Shown in pieces: positions 17,934 through 28,009 of a stretch of DNA of 64,000 nt. The DNA is from Desulfuromonadaceae bacterium (GTDB lineage: Bacteria > Desulfobacterota > Desulfuromonadia > Desulfuromonadales > JAHYIW01): NCBI GenBank assembly GCA_019429445.1, contig JAHYIW010000018.1, forward strand, positions 1 to 64,000, written 5' to 3'. The notes under the pieces are model-generated. The model worked only from the letters and a program-made list of their open reading frames with translations, ran no database searches and was not told the origin of the DNA. A program made the position numbers and the translations under genes. Positions within the stretch are counted from its first letter, which is position 1, and each line of letters begins with the position of its first letter.

Positions 17934-18917
17934 ATGAAATTTAGTCTTGTCTTATCGTCTTTTGTCATGGTGTTTCTCCTGCATCCCGCCGGGGCTGTCG
18001 CGAAAGTGGATTTCGAACTGGGGTTGAGTGAAAGCTTGCGCGTCGATCAACTTGACTGGAACATCGGCGGGCGGAGCAACCCCGGAAATTATGTCAACAT
18101 CCTGTCCGAACTGGTCTGGGACGATCTGCAAATCTGGCAGCTGGGTCTGCACGCGGAGGTGACGGAGCGCAGTGCAGACTGGCCGTTTCTGACCAGCGTG
18201 CTGCGTGCAGATATCGCGAGCGGCTTGATCTACGACGGGTCCAACCGTGACTCCGACTACGCCGGCAACGATCGCACGCTGGAATTCTCACGCTCGGAAA
18301 ATAGCGCGGATAACGGGGAAACTTTTGATGCGTCGGTGGCCGCCGGAGTTTTGTTCGCGCTGGGGAAAAGCAACTTCAGCCTCGGCCCGTTCTGCGGATA
18401 TTCGCGGCATGAACAAGAATTGCATATGACCGACGGGTGGCAGACCGTGAGTAATCAGTTTTATGCCGATCTGGCTTTTGGTTCGCAGGTGATTGAAGTG
18501 CCGGACACCGGTCCTTTTGCCGGTCTTGACAGCAGCTACGCCACAGTATGGAGGGGACCCTGGGCCGGTGTTGAAGCGAGTTGGCAGGTGTCACGACGCT
18601 GGCAACTGCGCGTCGCCAATGAATATCATTCTGTCGACTACAAAGCTGTCGCTGACTGGAATTTGCGCAGTGATTTTGCACACCCGCAAAGCTTTAAGCA
18701 CACCGGTGACGGTTATGGCGTGGTGACCAGGGTGGAGATAAACGTGCAGTTCTGGCAACGACTCAGCCTGAGCGCGGGGGTGACCCATGGTTCATGGAAG
18801 ATTGAAAACGGCCGTGATCGGACGTTCTTTGCCGATGGCTCGATCGCTGATACGCAGCTGAATGAAGTCAACTGGGACTCGACGGCTTTTCGTCTCGGGC
18901 TGGCCGGACGTTTTTGA
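17934..18917 (+). CDS. Outer-membrane beta-barrel protein
   Basis: 327 aa. A signal peptide of about 24 residues ending PAGAVA precedes a protein of alternating polar/hydrophobic strands (GLSESLRVDQLDWNIGG, WQLGLHAEVTER, WQLRVANEYHSVDY) and a C-terminal strand ending FRLGLAGRF, the aromatic terminus used for barrel assembly. It resembles omptin- or Protochlamydia-porin-type barrels in overall pattern, but I could not match catalytic residues, so function is unknown. ATG 17934 after CCGGAGACC. Preceded by a terminator, so it has its own promoter. Confidence 0.75.
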   Translation: MKFSLVLSSFVMVFLLHPAGAVAKVDFELGLSESLRVDQLDWNIGGRSNPGNYVNILSELVWDDLQIWQLGLHAEVTERSADWPFLTSVLRADIASGLIYDGSNRDSDYAGNDRTLEFSRSENSADNGETFDASVAAGVLFALGKSNFSLGPFCGYSRHEQELHMTDGWQTVSNQFYADLAFGSQVIEVPDTGPFAGLDSSYATVWRGPWAGVEASWQVSRRWQLRVANEYHSVDYKAVADWNLRSDFAHPQSFKHTGDGYGVVTRVEINVQFWQRLSLSAGVTHGSWKIENGRDRTFFADGSIADTQLNEVNWDSTAFRLGLAGRF

Positions 18918-19038
18918 CACCGCTCTCCAGCGGATAGCCCGCTCTACAGTTGCTGCTAAATTACGTTGCTCCTGACACCGCTCCGTGGTAAAGTACGATC
19001 CGTCAATCTTATGACGTTTCATTTCACGGAGTGGACTT

Positions 19039-20448
19039 GTGCCTGCCAAGTATTCTGCAAAAATTCTCCTGGTCGATGATGATGATGGCAACCGTAAGGC
19101 GCTGACGCTACTGTTGCGCACCGCCGGTTACCGGGTCACAACGGTGGACAGTGGTGAGGCGGCTCTTGAATTGCTGGCTGAATCGACTTACGGCGTGGTG
19201 CTGACCGACCTCTTCCTTCCCGGTGTCAGCGGCATTGATATTCTCAAACGGATCAAGGAAGATTCCCCCGCGACGAATGTCATCCTGATTACCGGACACG
19301 CGTCGGCGGAAACAGCGGTAGAGGCGATGAAGGAGGGCGCCTTCGATTACATCACCAAACCGGTCGATTTCGAAAAGCTCAAGATTCTGGTCTCCAAGGC
19401 GGTGGATAAAAGTCGTCTGATGGCAGAGAACCTTTATCTGCGTCAGCAACTGCGCGGTAAATACAAATTTGACAACATGATCGGCAACAGTCTGGCGATG
19501 CAGCAGGTCTTTTCGCGGCTGGAAAAAATTCTCCATACCGATTCGACCATTATGATTCTTGGCGAATCGGGCACCGGTAAAGAGCTGGTCGCGCGCGCGA
19601 TTCACTATAATGGACCGCGTAAGGAAAAACCATTTGTGGCGATTAACTGTGGCGCGATTCCGGCGGATTTGCTTGAATCGGAACTGTTTGGTCATGTTCG
19701 TGGTTCCTTCACCGGGGCGATTGCGGACAAATATGGCAAGTTTGAGGCCGCTGACGGGGGAACGATACTGCTTGACGAAATTGGGACGATGCCATTGCAT
19801 CTGCAAATGAAACTGTTGCGGGTGCTTCAGGAACACGAAATTGAACGGGTCGGATCGAGTCACAAGATGAAACTCAATGTGCGGGTGATCTCAGCGACGA
19901 ATGCTGACCTTGAACAACAGGTGGCCAGTGGACAATTTCGTGAAGATCTCTACTATCGACTAAATGTCATCCCGGTCGTGTTGCCGCCGTTACGTGAGCG
20001 TCGAGAGGATATCGCGTTACTGGCAAAACATTTTTTGCATAAGCAGCAGGTTGGAATGAACCGACCAGAGATGGTTCTTGAAGCCGACGCTCTGGAGGTT
20101 CTGGAAGAATATGACTGGCCGGGGAATGTGCGTGAGATGGAGAACATCATTGAACGGACCGTTGCATTAACCGATGGTGACCGAATTACTGCGGAAGATT
20201 TACCGTTGGCATTACGCCGCTGCAGACGTCGCCCGACGCAATCACCCGTTTGGCCAAAACTGGGGGAGAAGGGGATCGATTTGCCGCAAATGGTTGCTGA
20301 ACTGGAACGCGACATGATTATCCAGGCCCTTGATTCTGGCAATGGCGTCAAGGCCCGCGCGGCCGCGTTGCTCGGCTTGAACCGCACCACGCTGGTGGAA
20401 AAAATCAGACGCCTGGGGATGGCTCGCGATATGGAAAAAGAGGCTTGA
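19039..20448 (+). CDS. Sigma-54-dependent response regulator (NtrC family)
   Basis: 469 aa. Receiver domain (KILLVDDDDGNRKA, phospho-acceptor Asp in VVLTDLFLPG, Lys in YITKPVDF), central AAA+ domain (Walker A GESGTGKELVARAIH, Walker B GGTILLDEIG, sigma-54 contact loop GSFTGA in place of the usual GAFTGA) and a C-terminal Fis-type HTH (KARAAALLGLNRTTLVEKIRRLGM). Activates RNA polymerase-sigma-54 when phosphorylated. GTG start at 19039 after GGAGTGG. No histidine kinase gene is adjacent, so it is an orphan regulator. Two bases separate it from the next gene, implying an operon. Confidence 0.93.
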   Translation: MPAKYSAKILLVDDDDGNRKALTLLLRTAGYRVTTVDSGEAALELLAESTYGVVLTDLFLPGVSGIDILKRIKEDSPATNVILITGHASAETAVEAMKEGAFDYITKPVDFEKLKILVSKAVDKSRLMAENLYLRQQLRGKYKFDNMIGNSLAMQQVFSRLEKILHTDSTIMILGESGTGKELVARAIHYNGPRKEKPFVAINCGAIPADLLESELFGHVRGSFTGAIADKYGKFEAADGGTILLDEIGTMPLHLQMKLLRVLQEHEIERVGSSHKMKLNVRVISATNADLEQQVASGQFREDLYYRLNVIPVVLPPLRERREDIALLAKHFLHKQQVGMNRPEMVLEADALEVLEEYDWPGNVREMENIIERTVALTDGDRITAEDLPLALRRCRRRPTQSPVWPKLGEKGIDLPQMVAELERDMIIQALDSGNGVKARAAALLGLNRTTLVEKIRRLGMARDMEKEA

Positions 20449-20450
20449 TC

Positions 20451-21719
20451 ATGTCCTGTATTGATATGCGTTCCCCGCTGGTGGCCCGGTTGCTGGTTTG
20501 GCTGGTCGTTGTTTTGCTGGCGGCGGGGCAAGCGGTGGCCGCTCAGACTGAACTTGATCCGTCGGTGCTCGACCCGTCAATCCTCAATCAGTACGAAAAG
20601 GTTCCGCGTTCAACTTCAGCCCCGCAGGCGACTGCGGCGGATGTCGAACGAGGCATTTTTGAACAGACGCAAAAGAGTTGGATGGTCGGCCTGGTTGATG
20701 CCTGCGGCTGGTCATTTGGTCTGCCCGACCAGCCGCGAACTGAAGATTATCTGGCGATTCTCAGCGGCACCCGGTTGTTGCGTGTCGAGGCGGAAGAGGC
20801 GAAACAGCAACTGGATTCCGTGTCGGTTAAAAATTTTCGTAACTATGGACGGTTCAGTGGCTCGGGCTGGGTCAGCGGGATCGCTGCCCCAACCAAGGTT
20901 CATTTGAATTTTCTGCTACCGTTAGCCGGAAAGTATCAATTGACGGCGAATCTGCGTCTGGCCGGGTTTCGCTTTCATATCGGCGCCAAGGTGTTGACCG
21001 CTGATGGCTCGCAAATGTTCAGCCGCGTGCCCCTTGGTGCGGTTGCATTGATGTCCGGGCCGCTGGAGGTGGTGGTTGATATCCCGCCGAATGCCTCGCT
21101 TGATTATCTGGAACTGGAAGGGGAGCATGCCCGGCGGATTGCTCCGCCACAAGGGTGGCAGGCAGACGCGCCGCTGACCGTCGGGGTTATCGCGCGCACC
21201 GCGGTACAGGTGGTGGGCCTTGAACAGCTGCTGCCCCTCAGTGATGAAACAATTCTGGTTGAGGCCGAGGTTATTGGCAATACGGATCGCGCAAAGATCG
21301 TTGACGCACGACACCTCGGTGCCCCGAGTGGTGGCAAATGGTTACGGATGGGCGCCGGAACGGCGCGGCTGGAATTGCCGCTGACGATTGAACGGGAGGG
21401 GCTCTATCAAGTCACCATGCGTGCCGCCGCGAATCGCCCCGTCAAGGTGACGGTGAATGGACGGGTGGAGCAAATGGTTGAGTTCCCGGCATATCTTGAT
21501 TCGCGGGTGGTCGGGACATTTCGCTTCAACGCGGGGACCAACCGGTTGTCCGTTGACTTGCCGCCACGTGCCGGGATCGATCTTGTCACTCTTCAACGGC
21601 GTTCCGATAGCGACCGGGATTATCGCCAGCTGGCCGGACTGGCCGACGATGATCTGCCCTTGATCGACGCGGCCAACGGCACGTTAAAGATCCTTGCGGC
21701 GCTCGGCGTATCGCGCTGA
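20451..21719 (+). CDS. Secreted hypothetical protein with carbohydrate-binding-like beta-sandwich
   Basis: 422 aa. N-terminal signal peptide of about 34 residues (LVWLVVVLLAAGQAVA). Two regions look like CBM6/35-type beta-sandwich domains: one near residues 80-215 (LRVEAEEAKQQL ... FLLPLAGKYQLTANL) and one near 260-395 (ILVEAEVIGNTDRAKI ... GGKWLRMGAGTARLELPL ... FRFNAGTNRLSVDLPP). No catalytic motif is seen. Role unknown; the position between an NtrC-type regulator and comEC suggests an envelope function. ATG 20451 preferred over TTG 20445. Confidence 0.6.
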   Translation: MSCIDMRSPLVARLLVWLVVVLLAAGQAVAAQTELDPSVLDPSILNQYEKVPRSTSAPQATAADVERGIFEQTQKSWMVGLVDACGWSFGLPDQPRTEDYLAILSGTRLLRVEAEEAKQQLDSVSVKNFRNYGRFSGSGWVSGIAAPTKVHLNFLLPLAGKYQLTANLRLAGFRFHIGAKVLTADGSQMFSRVPLGAVALMSGPLEVVVDIPPNASLDYLELEGEHARRIAPPQGWQADAPLTVGVIARTAVQVVGLEQLLPLSDETILVEAEVIGNTDRAKIVDARHLGAPSGGKWLRMGAGTARLELPLTIEREGLYQVTMRAAANRPVKVTVNGRVEQMVEFPAYLDSRVVGTFRFNAGTNRLSVDLPPRAGIDLVTLQRRSDSDRDYRQLAGLADDDLPLIDAANGTLKILAALGVSR

Positions 21720-21739
21720 GTCGCGCAATGTAACCGGCG

Positions 21740-24112
21740 ATGAAGGGAGGTGGCCTCTGCCTTGCAGCTTATTGTTCAGGGCTTCTCCTGGGTGCCTGGG
21801 TTGAACCCCCTGCGCTGAGCTATCTGCTTCCGCTAGCGCCACTGCTCATTGGCTGGCCGTTGTTCTTGTGGCGGTCGCTGCGTTCCCATGCCTTGCTCGT
21901 GCTCCCCGCAATCACCCTGATACTGCTCGGAATTGTTCAATATCAGCTGTTTACCACCCCTTCTTCAGCAGATCATTTGCTCCTGGAACGCACCGGGCAG
22001 GTGATTGTTGTAGAAGGTGTCGTGACCAATGTCGACATACGCCACGACGGTCGCGTCCGTTGCGACCTGACGGTGTCCCGTTACTTTGCAGAGCGGTGGA
22101 TGAAAGAGCTGGAGGGGGTCATTGTCCGTTTGCACATCTGGGACAACCCCCCATTGTTGCGGGTCGGGCAAACGCTACGCACGACGGCAAAATTACGCTC
22201 GCCGCGCAATTTTGGCATCCCCGGTGAGTTCGATTATGTCAGATATCTTGCCCGCCGCGATATTTTCGTCACTGGTTCCGTCGCTAACGGTGACGCGGTT
22301 GCCATATTAAGCGAGCCGCCAAAAAGCGGCCTTTCCTTTATTGCGCGGTGGCGTGAATTAACCGCTGCGTGTGTTGATAGCGCACTTCCACAGCCGGTTG
22401 CAGCGCTCACGCGGGCACTGGTCCTTGGCGACCGTGGTCAGGTAACACCGCAAGAGCAGAAACTTTTAGCCCGAAGTGGTGTTGCTCACCTGTTTGCGGT
22501 ATCAGGTTTACATCTGGGACTGGTCTCCGGGTGGCTTTATGTCCTGTTGCTATTTTTCTGGCGCCGCTCCACATATCTGTTGCAGATGGTGCCACCGCGC
22601 CGCTATTTGCCCGTGGCAATGATCCCCTTCCTGGGCATCTATCTCATACTGGCGGGTTCCGGGATGTCTTTGCAGCGGGCATTTCTGATGTTTTCCGGCG
22701 CGGCTCTGCTCCTCGCGATGTACCGCCGGACCGCGCCGCTGCAACTGTTGATAGCCGCTGTTTTGCTGTTGTTGCTGATCGACCCGCTGGCACTCTTTGA
22801 ACCATCGTTGCAGTTGTCTGTGGCTGGTGTTGCGGGGATTGTTGTAGCAATCCCCCGCTGGCGATCACGTTTTTCCTGCCGTTTGAAACTGGTGCGGTTG
22901 ATGACTGATCTGGTGCTGGTGACGCTGGCCGCGACGTTGGCCACTGCTCCTGTGGTGCTCTGGCAGTTCCATCAGTTGTCATTCCTTGGCATCGTTGCGA
23001 ATCTTGTTGCCGTCCCCTTGATCGGTGGAGTGGCGATTCCATTGGCGTTGATCGGCGTGTTGGCCGTTCCGGTTGCACCGTCCCTTGCCGCGGTCGCTGT
23101 TACCGGCTGTGGGGTGATGCTGACCGCCATGCTGGTGATCGTCGAGGGGCTATTAAATATCTTTCCCGCAGGCGCGTTTTCCTGTCAGGTCGCTGCATGG
23201 CACGTTGTGCTCGTTGCCATTTTTTGCTGGGGCTGGTTTTTGCCAGCCAGCCTGCGCATTAAAGGTATTGTGGTCGGGGTGCTGATCGCTGCTGTGCTGT
23301 ATGCCAACCCGATATTACCTGCTGGAGATTTAAATCTGACCGCATTCAGTGTCGGGCAAGGGGAGTCGCTGCTCTTGTCGCTTCCGGACGGGACGCATTA
23401 TCTGATTGATGGCGGCGGTCTTTACGGAGATACCTTCGATGTCGGTGAGCGTCTGCTCGCCCCGGCTCTCGGGCGGCTCGGGGTTCAAAAGTTAAGCGCG
23501 GTGATTTTGACACATAATCATCCAGATCATTACAAGGGCCTGTTTTATGTGCTGGAAAACTTTCCGGTTGAAGAATTCTGGCACGGCGGTGTTACCAGCC
23601 AACTTCCTCGAGGTTTGGCTGAAATATTAGGACAGAAAAATATTCCCCGACGTATCTTCGGTTCCGGCTGGGATTGGTTGACAGTTCACCAAGACCTCCG
23701 CTTTGGTATCTGGGGGCCGCCTTTTATTGCTGAAGATGAAAACGATCGTTCACTGGTGGTGTATGCAGCGTTCGGCGCTGACGGGGTGTTGCTGACCGGT
23801 GATCTTGGTTCATCGGGGGTTACCGCCTTGATGCAGGGAGGGATTGACGGGCCGGTAACGCTGCTGCAGTTGCCCCATCATGGAAGTCGTTATTCCCGAC
23901 CGCTCGATCTGATCTCTTTTTTATCTCCGCACATGGTCTTTGCCTCGGCCGGTTTTGGTAATCGTTACGGACTGCCTCATCCGGAAATTGTGCGGGCGGT
24001 GGCAGAACGTGGTCTGCTCCTCTATCAAACAGACCAGCATGGAACAACGATCTTTTCTTCACAAGGGCGAAAATGGCAGGTGAAATACTCGAAAAAACAG
24101 GCTTTTTATTGA
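21740..24112 (+). CDS. comEC: ComEC/Rec2-family DNA uptake channel protein
   Basis: 790 aa inner-membrane protein. N-terminal membrane helices and a DUF4131-type OB region (about 1-200), the competence domain with many helices (LARSGVAHLFAVSGLHLGLVSGWLYVLL near 235-265), and a C-terminal metallo-beta-lactamase-like domain (FSVGQGESLLLSLPDG, THNHPDHYKGL, LLTGDLGSSG, QLPHHGSRYS). ComEC forms the channel for single-stranded DNA in natural transformation; whether this organism is competent cannot be told here. ATG 21740, 20 bp after the previous stop. Confidence 0.93.
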   Translation: MKGGGLCLAAYCSGLLLGAWVEPPALSYLLPLAPLLIGWPLFLWRSLRSHALLVLPAITLILLGIVQYQLFTTPSSADHLLLERTGQVIVVEGVVTNVDIRHDGRVRCDLTVSRYFAERWMKELEGVIVRLHIWDNPPLLRVGQTLRTTAKLRSPRNFGIPGEFDYVRYLARRDIFVTGSVANGDAVAILSEPPKSGLSFIARWRELTAACVDSALPQPVAALTRALVLGDRGQVTPQEQKLLARSGVAHLFAVSGLHLGLVSGWLYVLLLFFWRRSTYLLQMVPPRRYLPVAMIPFLGIYLILAGSGMSLQRAFLMFSGAALLLAMYRRTAPLQLLIAAVLLLLLIDPLALFEPSLQLSVAGVAGIVVAIPRWRSRFSCRLKLVRLMTDLVLVTLAATLATAPVVLWQFHQLSFLGIVANLVAVPLIGGVAIPLALIGVLAVPVAPSLAAVAVTGCGVMLTAMLVIVEGLLNIFPAGAFSCQVAAWHVVLVAIFCWGWFLPASLRIKGIVVGVLIAAVLYANPILPAGDLNLTAFSVGQGESLLLSLPDGTHYLIDGGGLYGDTFDVGERLLAPALGRLGVQKLSAVILTHNHPDHYKGLFYVLENFPVEEFWHGGVTSQLPRGLAEILGQKNIPRRIFGSGWDWLTVHQDLRFGIWGPPFIAEDENDRSLVVYAAFGADGVLLTGDLGSSGVTALMQGGIDGPVTLLQLPHHGSRYSRPLDLISFLSPHMVFASAGFGNRYGLPHPEIVRAVAERGLLLYQTDQHGTTIFSSQGRKWQVKYSKKQAFY

Positions 24113-24146
24113 CAAAATATAGATCTCCTTGCTAATGTCGTCAATT

Positions 24147-25535
24147 ATGAAGGTAAGCTTCGGACAAGCAGCAAAGGCTGCGGTTTTAGTCGTCGATGAC
24201 GAAATATTTTTTCGGCGCCTCTTTAGTGAGGTTCTGAGTGAGGACGACTATTGGGTGGAGACCGCAGCTTCAGGCTCTGCAGCGCTCAAACGAATTAACG
24301 AAGGGGGAATATCCGTGGTTGTGACCGACATGGTCATGCCCGGATTGAGCGGCCTGGATCTGCTGAAACGTATTCGTTCTCTGGAAACCCCCCCTGACGT
24401 CATCTTTGCAACCGGGCATGCTACCCTCGATACGGCCATCGAAGCGCTCAAAAATGGCGCCCGCGATTATCTGATCAAACCATTCAACCCCGACGAACTC
24501 CGCCACCTCGTTCGCACCTGTTTCGAACAACAGCGACTGGTGAGTGAAAACAGCCTGTTGCGTTCACAGCTGGAACTTTTTCGCAAGGGGCAGAATCTGG
24601 CCTCGTTGCTCGAAATTGATCGCCTGTTGCCGATGGCAATGAAAGTCCTTCTTGCTGAGGCAACGAGTCAGCGCGGCTTTGTTTTTATGTACGAAGACGG
24701 CGCGATTTATCGTCTCAACGCTGTCGTCGGTCTTGAAGAGGCTGACGCCATGGTTGTGGCCCAGGCACTTGTGCCGCGCTTGCCTGAACTGATTGATATG
24801 CATTTTTTTGATGCCGCTGAATTGACCCTGAAAAGACCGTTGACGGAGGCATTCCAGCGGCTCTGTGTTTGCCCCCTTTATTGTGAAAAGACCTTGCGCG
24901 GCAGTCTGGTGCTGTTTAATCCGCCAGGCGCTGATTTTTCTTCATCATCCTTCGATAATATATTGTTTCTTGCCGAACAGGCCGGTCTCGGTTTTGAAAA
25001 TGCCTACCGCTTTCAGGGCGCCCGTGATCTGATGTATGCGGATGATCTTACCGGTCTCCATAATTACCGTTTTCAGCAAATTGCTCTTGATCGTGAGATC
25101 AGTCGGTCTGATCGTTATGGGCTGAACTTCTCCCTGATTTTTATCGACCTTGATCATTTTAAAGAGGTTAACGATACCTACGGCCATCTCACCGGCAGTA
25201 ACACGCTGGTCGTCGTTGCCGAGCAGCTGCGGCAGAGTGTTCGTGAGGTCGATTCGCTGTTTCGTTACGGGGGGGATGAGTTTACGGCCCTTCTCGTGGA
25301 AACAGATGCCAAGGGAGCGGCGGTTGTTGCCGAGCGGATTCGGGCGGCGATCGAAAGTCATGTTTTCACCTCTGATTGCGGCAGTCCCTTCCGTGTGACC
25401 GCTACCGTTGGTTATGCCACCTATCCGGAAAATGCTACCGATATGCAGATGATTATTGAGCTGGCTGACCGGGCCATGTATGACGGAAAAAAAGAGCGTA
25501 ACGTTATTCGCGGTGCCTGGGAGATTGCTGGTTGA
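24147..25535 (+). CDS. Response regulator with GGDEF diguanylate cyclase domain
   Basis: 462 aa from ATG 24147 (ATG 24135 and TTG 24129 are in frame). Receiver domain (VLVVDDEIFFRRLFSEVL, Asp in VVVTDMVMPG, Lys in YLIKPFNP), a linker with a GAF-like region, and a C-terminal GGDEF domain with intact FRYGGDEF and an inhibitory RxxD site (REVD) five residues before it. It should make cyclic di-GMP when phosphorylated and be product-inhibited. It is followed by the TPR gene with a 4-bp TTGA overlap, so the two are translationally coupled. Confidence 0.93.
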   Translation: MKVSFGQAAKAAVLVVDDEIFFRRLFSEVLSEDDYWVETAASGSAALKRINEGGISVVVTDMVMPGLSGLDLLKRIRSLETPPDVIFATGHATLDTAIEALKNGARDYLIKPFNPDELRHLVRTCFEQQRLVSENSLLRSQLELFRKGQNLASLLEIDRLLPMAMKVLLAEATSQRGFVFMYEDGAIYRLNAVVGLEEADAMVVAQALVPRLPELIDMHFFDAAELTLKRPLTEAFQRLCVCPLYCEKTLRGSLVLFNPPGADFSSSSFDNILFLAEQAGLGFENAYRFQGARDLMYADDLTGLHNYRFQQIALDREISRSDRYGLNFSLIFIDLDHFKEVNDTYGHLTGSNTLVVVAEQLRQSVREVDSLFRYGGDEFTALLVETDAKGAAVVAERIRAAIESHVFTSDCGSPFRVTATVGYATYPENATDMQMIIELADRAMYDGKKERNVIRGAWEIAG

Positions 25536-28009
25536 TAGTGTCAAAAACCATTCTTCTGGCCTGTTTTTTACTTTTTCTGGCTGTTCCTGGACTTCAATCC
25601 CCTTCTTCTGCCAACACTGCTGAACAACCGGTCATCTCTTTGGTGGATCGCTATCGGCGCGCGCTGGAGGTTGACCCTGACAATCTCAAATTACGCTATT
25701 ATCTGGGGGTTGCTCTGCTCGGCCGGGGGCAGACTGCCGACGCTTTGATCGAATTGCGTCTTGCCTATCCGGCATTTCAGGATTCGGTGGAGGCCAACTA
25801 CAACCTCGGGATTGCCTGTTTGCAGGCTGGTGACAACGACAGTGCGGTGCTCCACCTGGAGCAGGCTGAGGCCCTCGGGGCGACAGAAAATCCGGATATC
25901 TACCCCCTGGTTGATGCCTACTATAATCTGGCCGTGATCAACTTTGAACAGGATAAACGGGAAGAGGCCATCCGCTTGTTCAAGCGCGTTCTCGCGATGA
26001 ACCCGGAACGGCGTGAAGTTGAGCGATTACTCGGTGACATGTACGCCCGTAACGGGCAAGACGACCTGGCGCTGGCAGCCTTTAACCGCTATCTGGGGGC
26101 ATTCCCCGATGATGTTTCGATACGGGAGTACGTCTTTTCCCTGCACTTCAATTACGCTATGAAAATGCTCGAAAAAGAGGATCTGGTTGCTTCGCGAGAG
26201 GCGTTGCGTCACGCACTGGGAACTTCACCTGAGAGCCCTCTGGCCCAGTATTATCTTGGTTATATCGATTATCGTGAAGCACGTCTGGACGCTGCTGTGA
26301 CGATATTGCACCGTGCCTATCGTTGGGCTGAGGGGGATGTTCGTCAAGGCGTCCGCGAGCTGTTGTATAACGTTGCCCTGCAACTTCTTGAACAGCGCAA
26401 GGCAAAGTCTGCTCTTGATGCCTTGAGAGTAATTCTGGTTGCATCTGATGTTACCGCAGAAGAGTTGTTCCTGGCGGGGAATATCCATCTGTTGCTGAGT
26501 GAGTTCGTTGCCGCGCGTGACAGCTATGAGGCGGTTTTGCGTAAAGACCCTGTGCATCAGGGGGCGATATTGAATCTGGTAACCGCAGAGGCCGGTGCGC
26601 TTGACGCATTGTTTGCTGACGGCCGCCGTTGTTATGACCAGCAGGACTATCGGGCCGCCTTGAGCCGCTTTGAAGAGATGTTGAAAATCAATCCCGCCGA
26701 CCCCCGGGCGAGGAACTATAGCGAAGACTGCCGTTCTGTACTGACACGTCAGGCGGAAAGTTTCTTTGCTGCGGCAACGGCGTTGATTGCGCAGAATAAA
26801 CCGTTACCGGCACTTGAAGAAGTGCGTCAGGGGCTGCGGTTGATTCCCGCCCATCCGACCGGTTCAGGACTTGAAAAGGAAGCCTTGGTCGCCTTGCGGG
26901 CGCAAATTGAGGCGACCCTGGCCAATGCGGATGCGGCGTTAGCCGACCAGCGCTTTGCTGACGCTGAAGCGGCATATCTCCAGGCGCTGCAACTGGAACC
27001 GGAGAATGTGCGGGGCAAGGAAGGTCGACAAGCGGTGGCACGCTTGCGATTGGCTTACGCTGAAGAGCAGGTCAGGCAGGGCGAATCCGCTTTGGGGGAG
27101 GGCAAGCTTGACCTGGCGCGGCTGGCTTTTGTCGCGGCGCAACTTCTTGAGCCTGCCCTGCGCGGCGCCGAGGAGGGGTTGGCCAAGACCGATGCCCTGG
27201 TGTCATCGCTGGTCATCGAAGAGCTGCGCTGGGCACGTCGTGCTGGAGAAGCCGGTCGGTTGACCGAGGCTCGGAAGCATTTCCACAAAGCGCTGCAATT
27301 GCGTGAAGATCCGGAGATTCGCGCGGAACTTGCGGAACTTGATGCAGGGTTTAATCGTAAAATCACCGCTTTGGTGCGCACGGCAGGGCGTTATGCCGAT
27401 CAACAGGAATTTCAGCGCGCGCGAAATATCTACCGCCAGGTCTTGACCCAGGTTCCCGATCACACCGAAGCAACGTTGGGGCTGGCGCAGCTTGAACAAA
27501 GAGCGACGCAGATGGTCACCGAAAAGCTCGCCGTTGCCAGGGAGCTGTTGCGCGACAATCAGTTCCGCCAGGCGATGGAGTCTTATCGTCAGGTGGTTGA
27601 TATTGAACCGGGGAATACTCAGGCGATCAGCGGTCTTGAAGAGTGCCGGACACGCAGTCAGGCGCAACTGCAAGGGCTGCTGACAAGTGCCGATACAGCC
27701 TTGCAAGGGCAGGACTGGTCGCGCGCCGAAAATTATTATCAGCAGGTTCTCAAGCTTGATCCTTATCAGCGCCAGGCAAAGGCGGGAATCGAAAAACTTG
27801 ACGTGTTACGTCGCAAAGGGTTGCAGGCGGTTGACCTTGACACACTTTACCTTGACGGAATTAAATATTATACCGGTGGTCAATATGCCGAGGCCATCAC
27901 CGCCTGGCAGCAAGTTTTGCAACTGAACCCGGAGCACGAAAAAGCGCGCCGCAACCTGGAAAAAGCGCAGCGCAAACAACAATTCATCAAGGACCGTCAC
28001 GATGGCTGA
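25532..28009 (+). CDS. Tetratricopeptide-repeat protein, exported
   Basis: 825 aa. N-terminal hydrophobic signal (ILLACFLLFLAVPGLQ), then TPR units throughout, for example YYLGVALLGRGQTADALIELRLAYP, YYNLAVINFEQDKREEAIRLFKRVLAMNP, YYTGGQYAEAITAWQQVLQLNPEH. TPR arrays are protein-interaction scaffolds; a periplasmic or inner-membrane role is likely. Start may be TTG 25532, overlapping the previous stop, or GTG 25538. It overlaps the cyclase gene by 8 bp, so it probably forms a signalling module with the flanking GGDEF and cyclase proteins (inference). Confidence 0.88.
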   Translation: MIVSKTILLACFLLFLAVPGLQSPSSANTAEQPVISLVDRYRRALEVDPDNLKLRYYLGVALLGRGQTADALIELRLAYPAFQDSVEANYNLGIACLQAGDNDSAVLHLEQAEALGATENPDIYPLVDAYYNLAVINFEQDKREEAIRLFKRVLAMNPERREVERLLGDMYARNGQDDLALAAFNRYLGAFPDDVSIREYVFSLHFNYAMKMLEKEDLVASREALRHALGTSPESPLAQYYLGYIDYREARLDAAVTILHRAYRWAEGDVRQGVRELLYNVALQLLEQRKAKSALDALRVILVASDVTAEELFLAGNIHLLLSEFVAARDSYEAVLRKDPVHQGAILNLVTAEAGALDALFADGRRCYDQQDYRAALSRFEEMLKINPADPRARNYSEDCRSVLTRQAESFFAAATALIAQNKPLPALEEVRQGLRLIPAHPTGSGLEKEALVALRAQIEATLANADAALADQRFADAEAAYLQALQLEPENVRGKEGRQAVARLRLAYAEEQVRQGESALGEGKLDLARLAFVAAQLLEPALRGAEEGLAKTDALVSSLVIEELRWARRAGEAGRLTEARKHFHKALQLREDPEIRAELAELDAGFNRKITALVRTAGRYADQQEFQRARNIYRQVLTQVPDHTEATLGLAQLEQRATQMVTEKLAVARELLRDNQFRQAMESYRQVVDIEPGNTQAISGLEECRTRSQAQLQGLLTSADTALQGQDWSRAENYYQQVLKLDPYQRQAKAGIEKLDVLRRKGLQAVDLDTLYLDGIKYYTGGQYAEAITAWQQVLQLNPEHEKARRNLEKAQRKQQFIKDRHDG

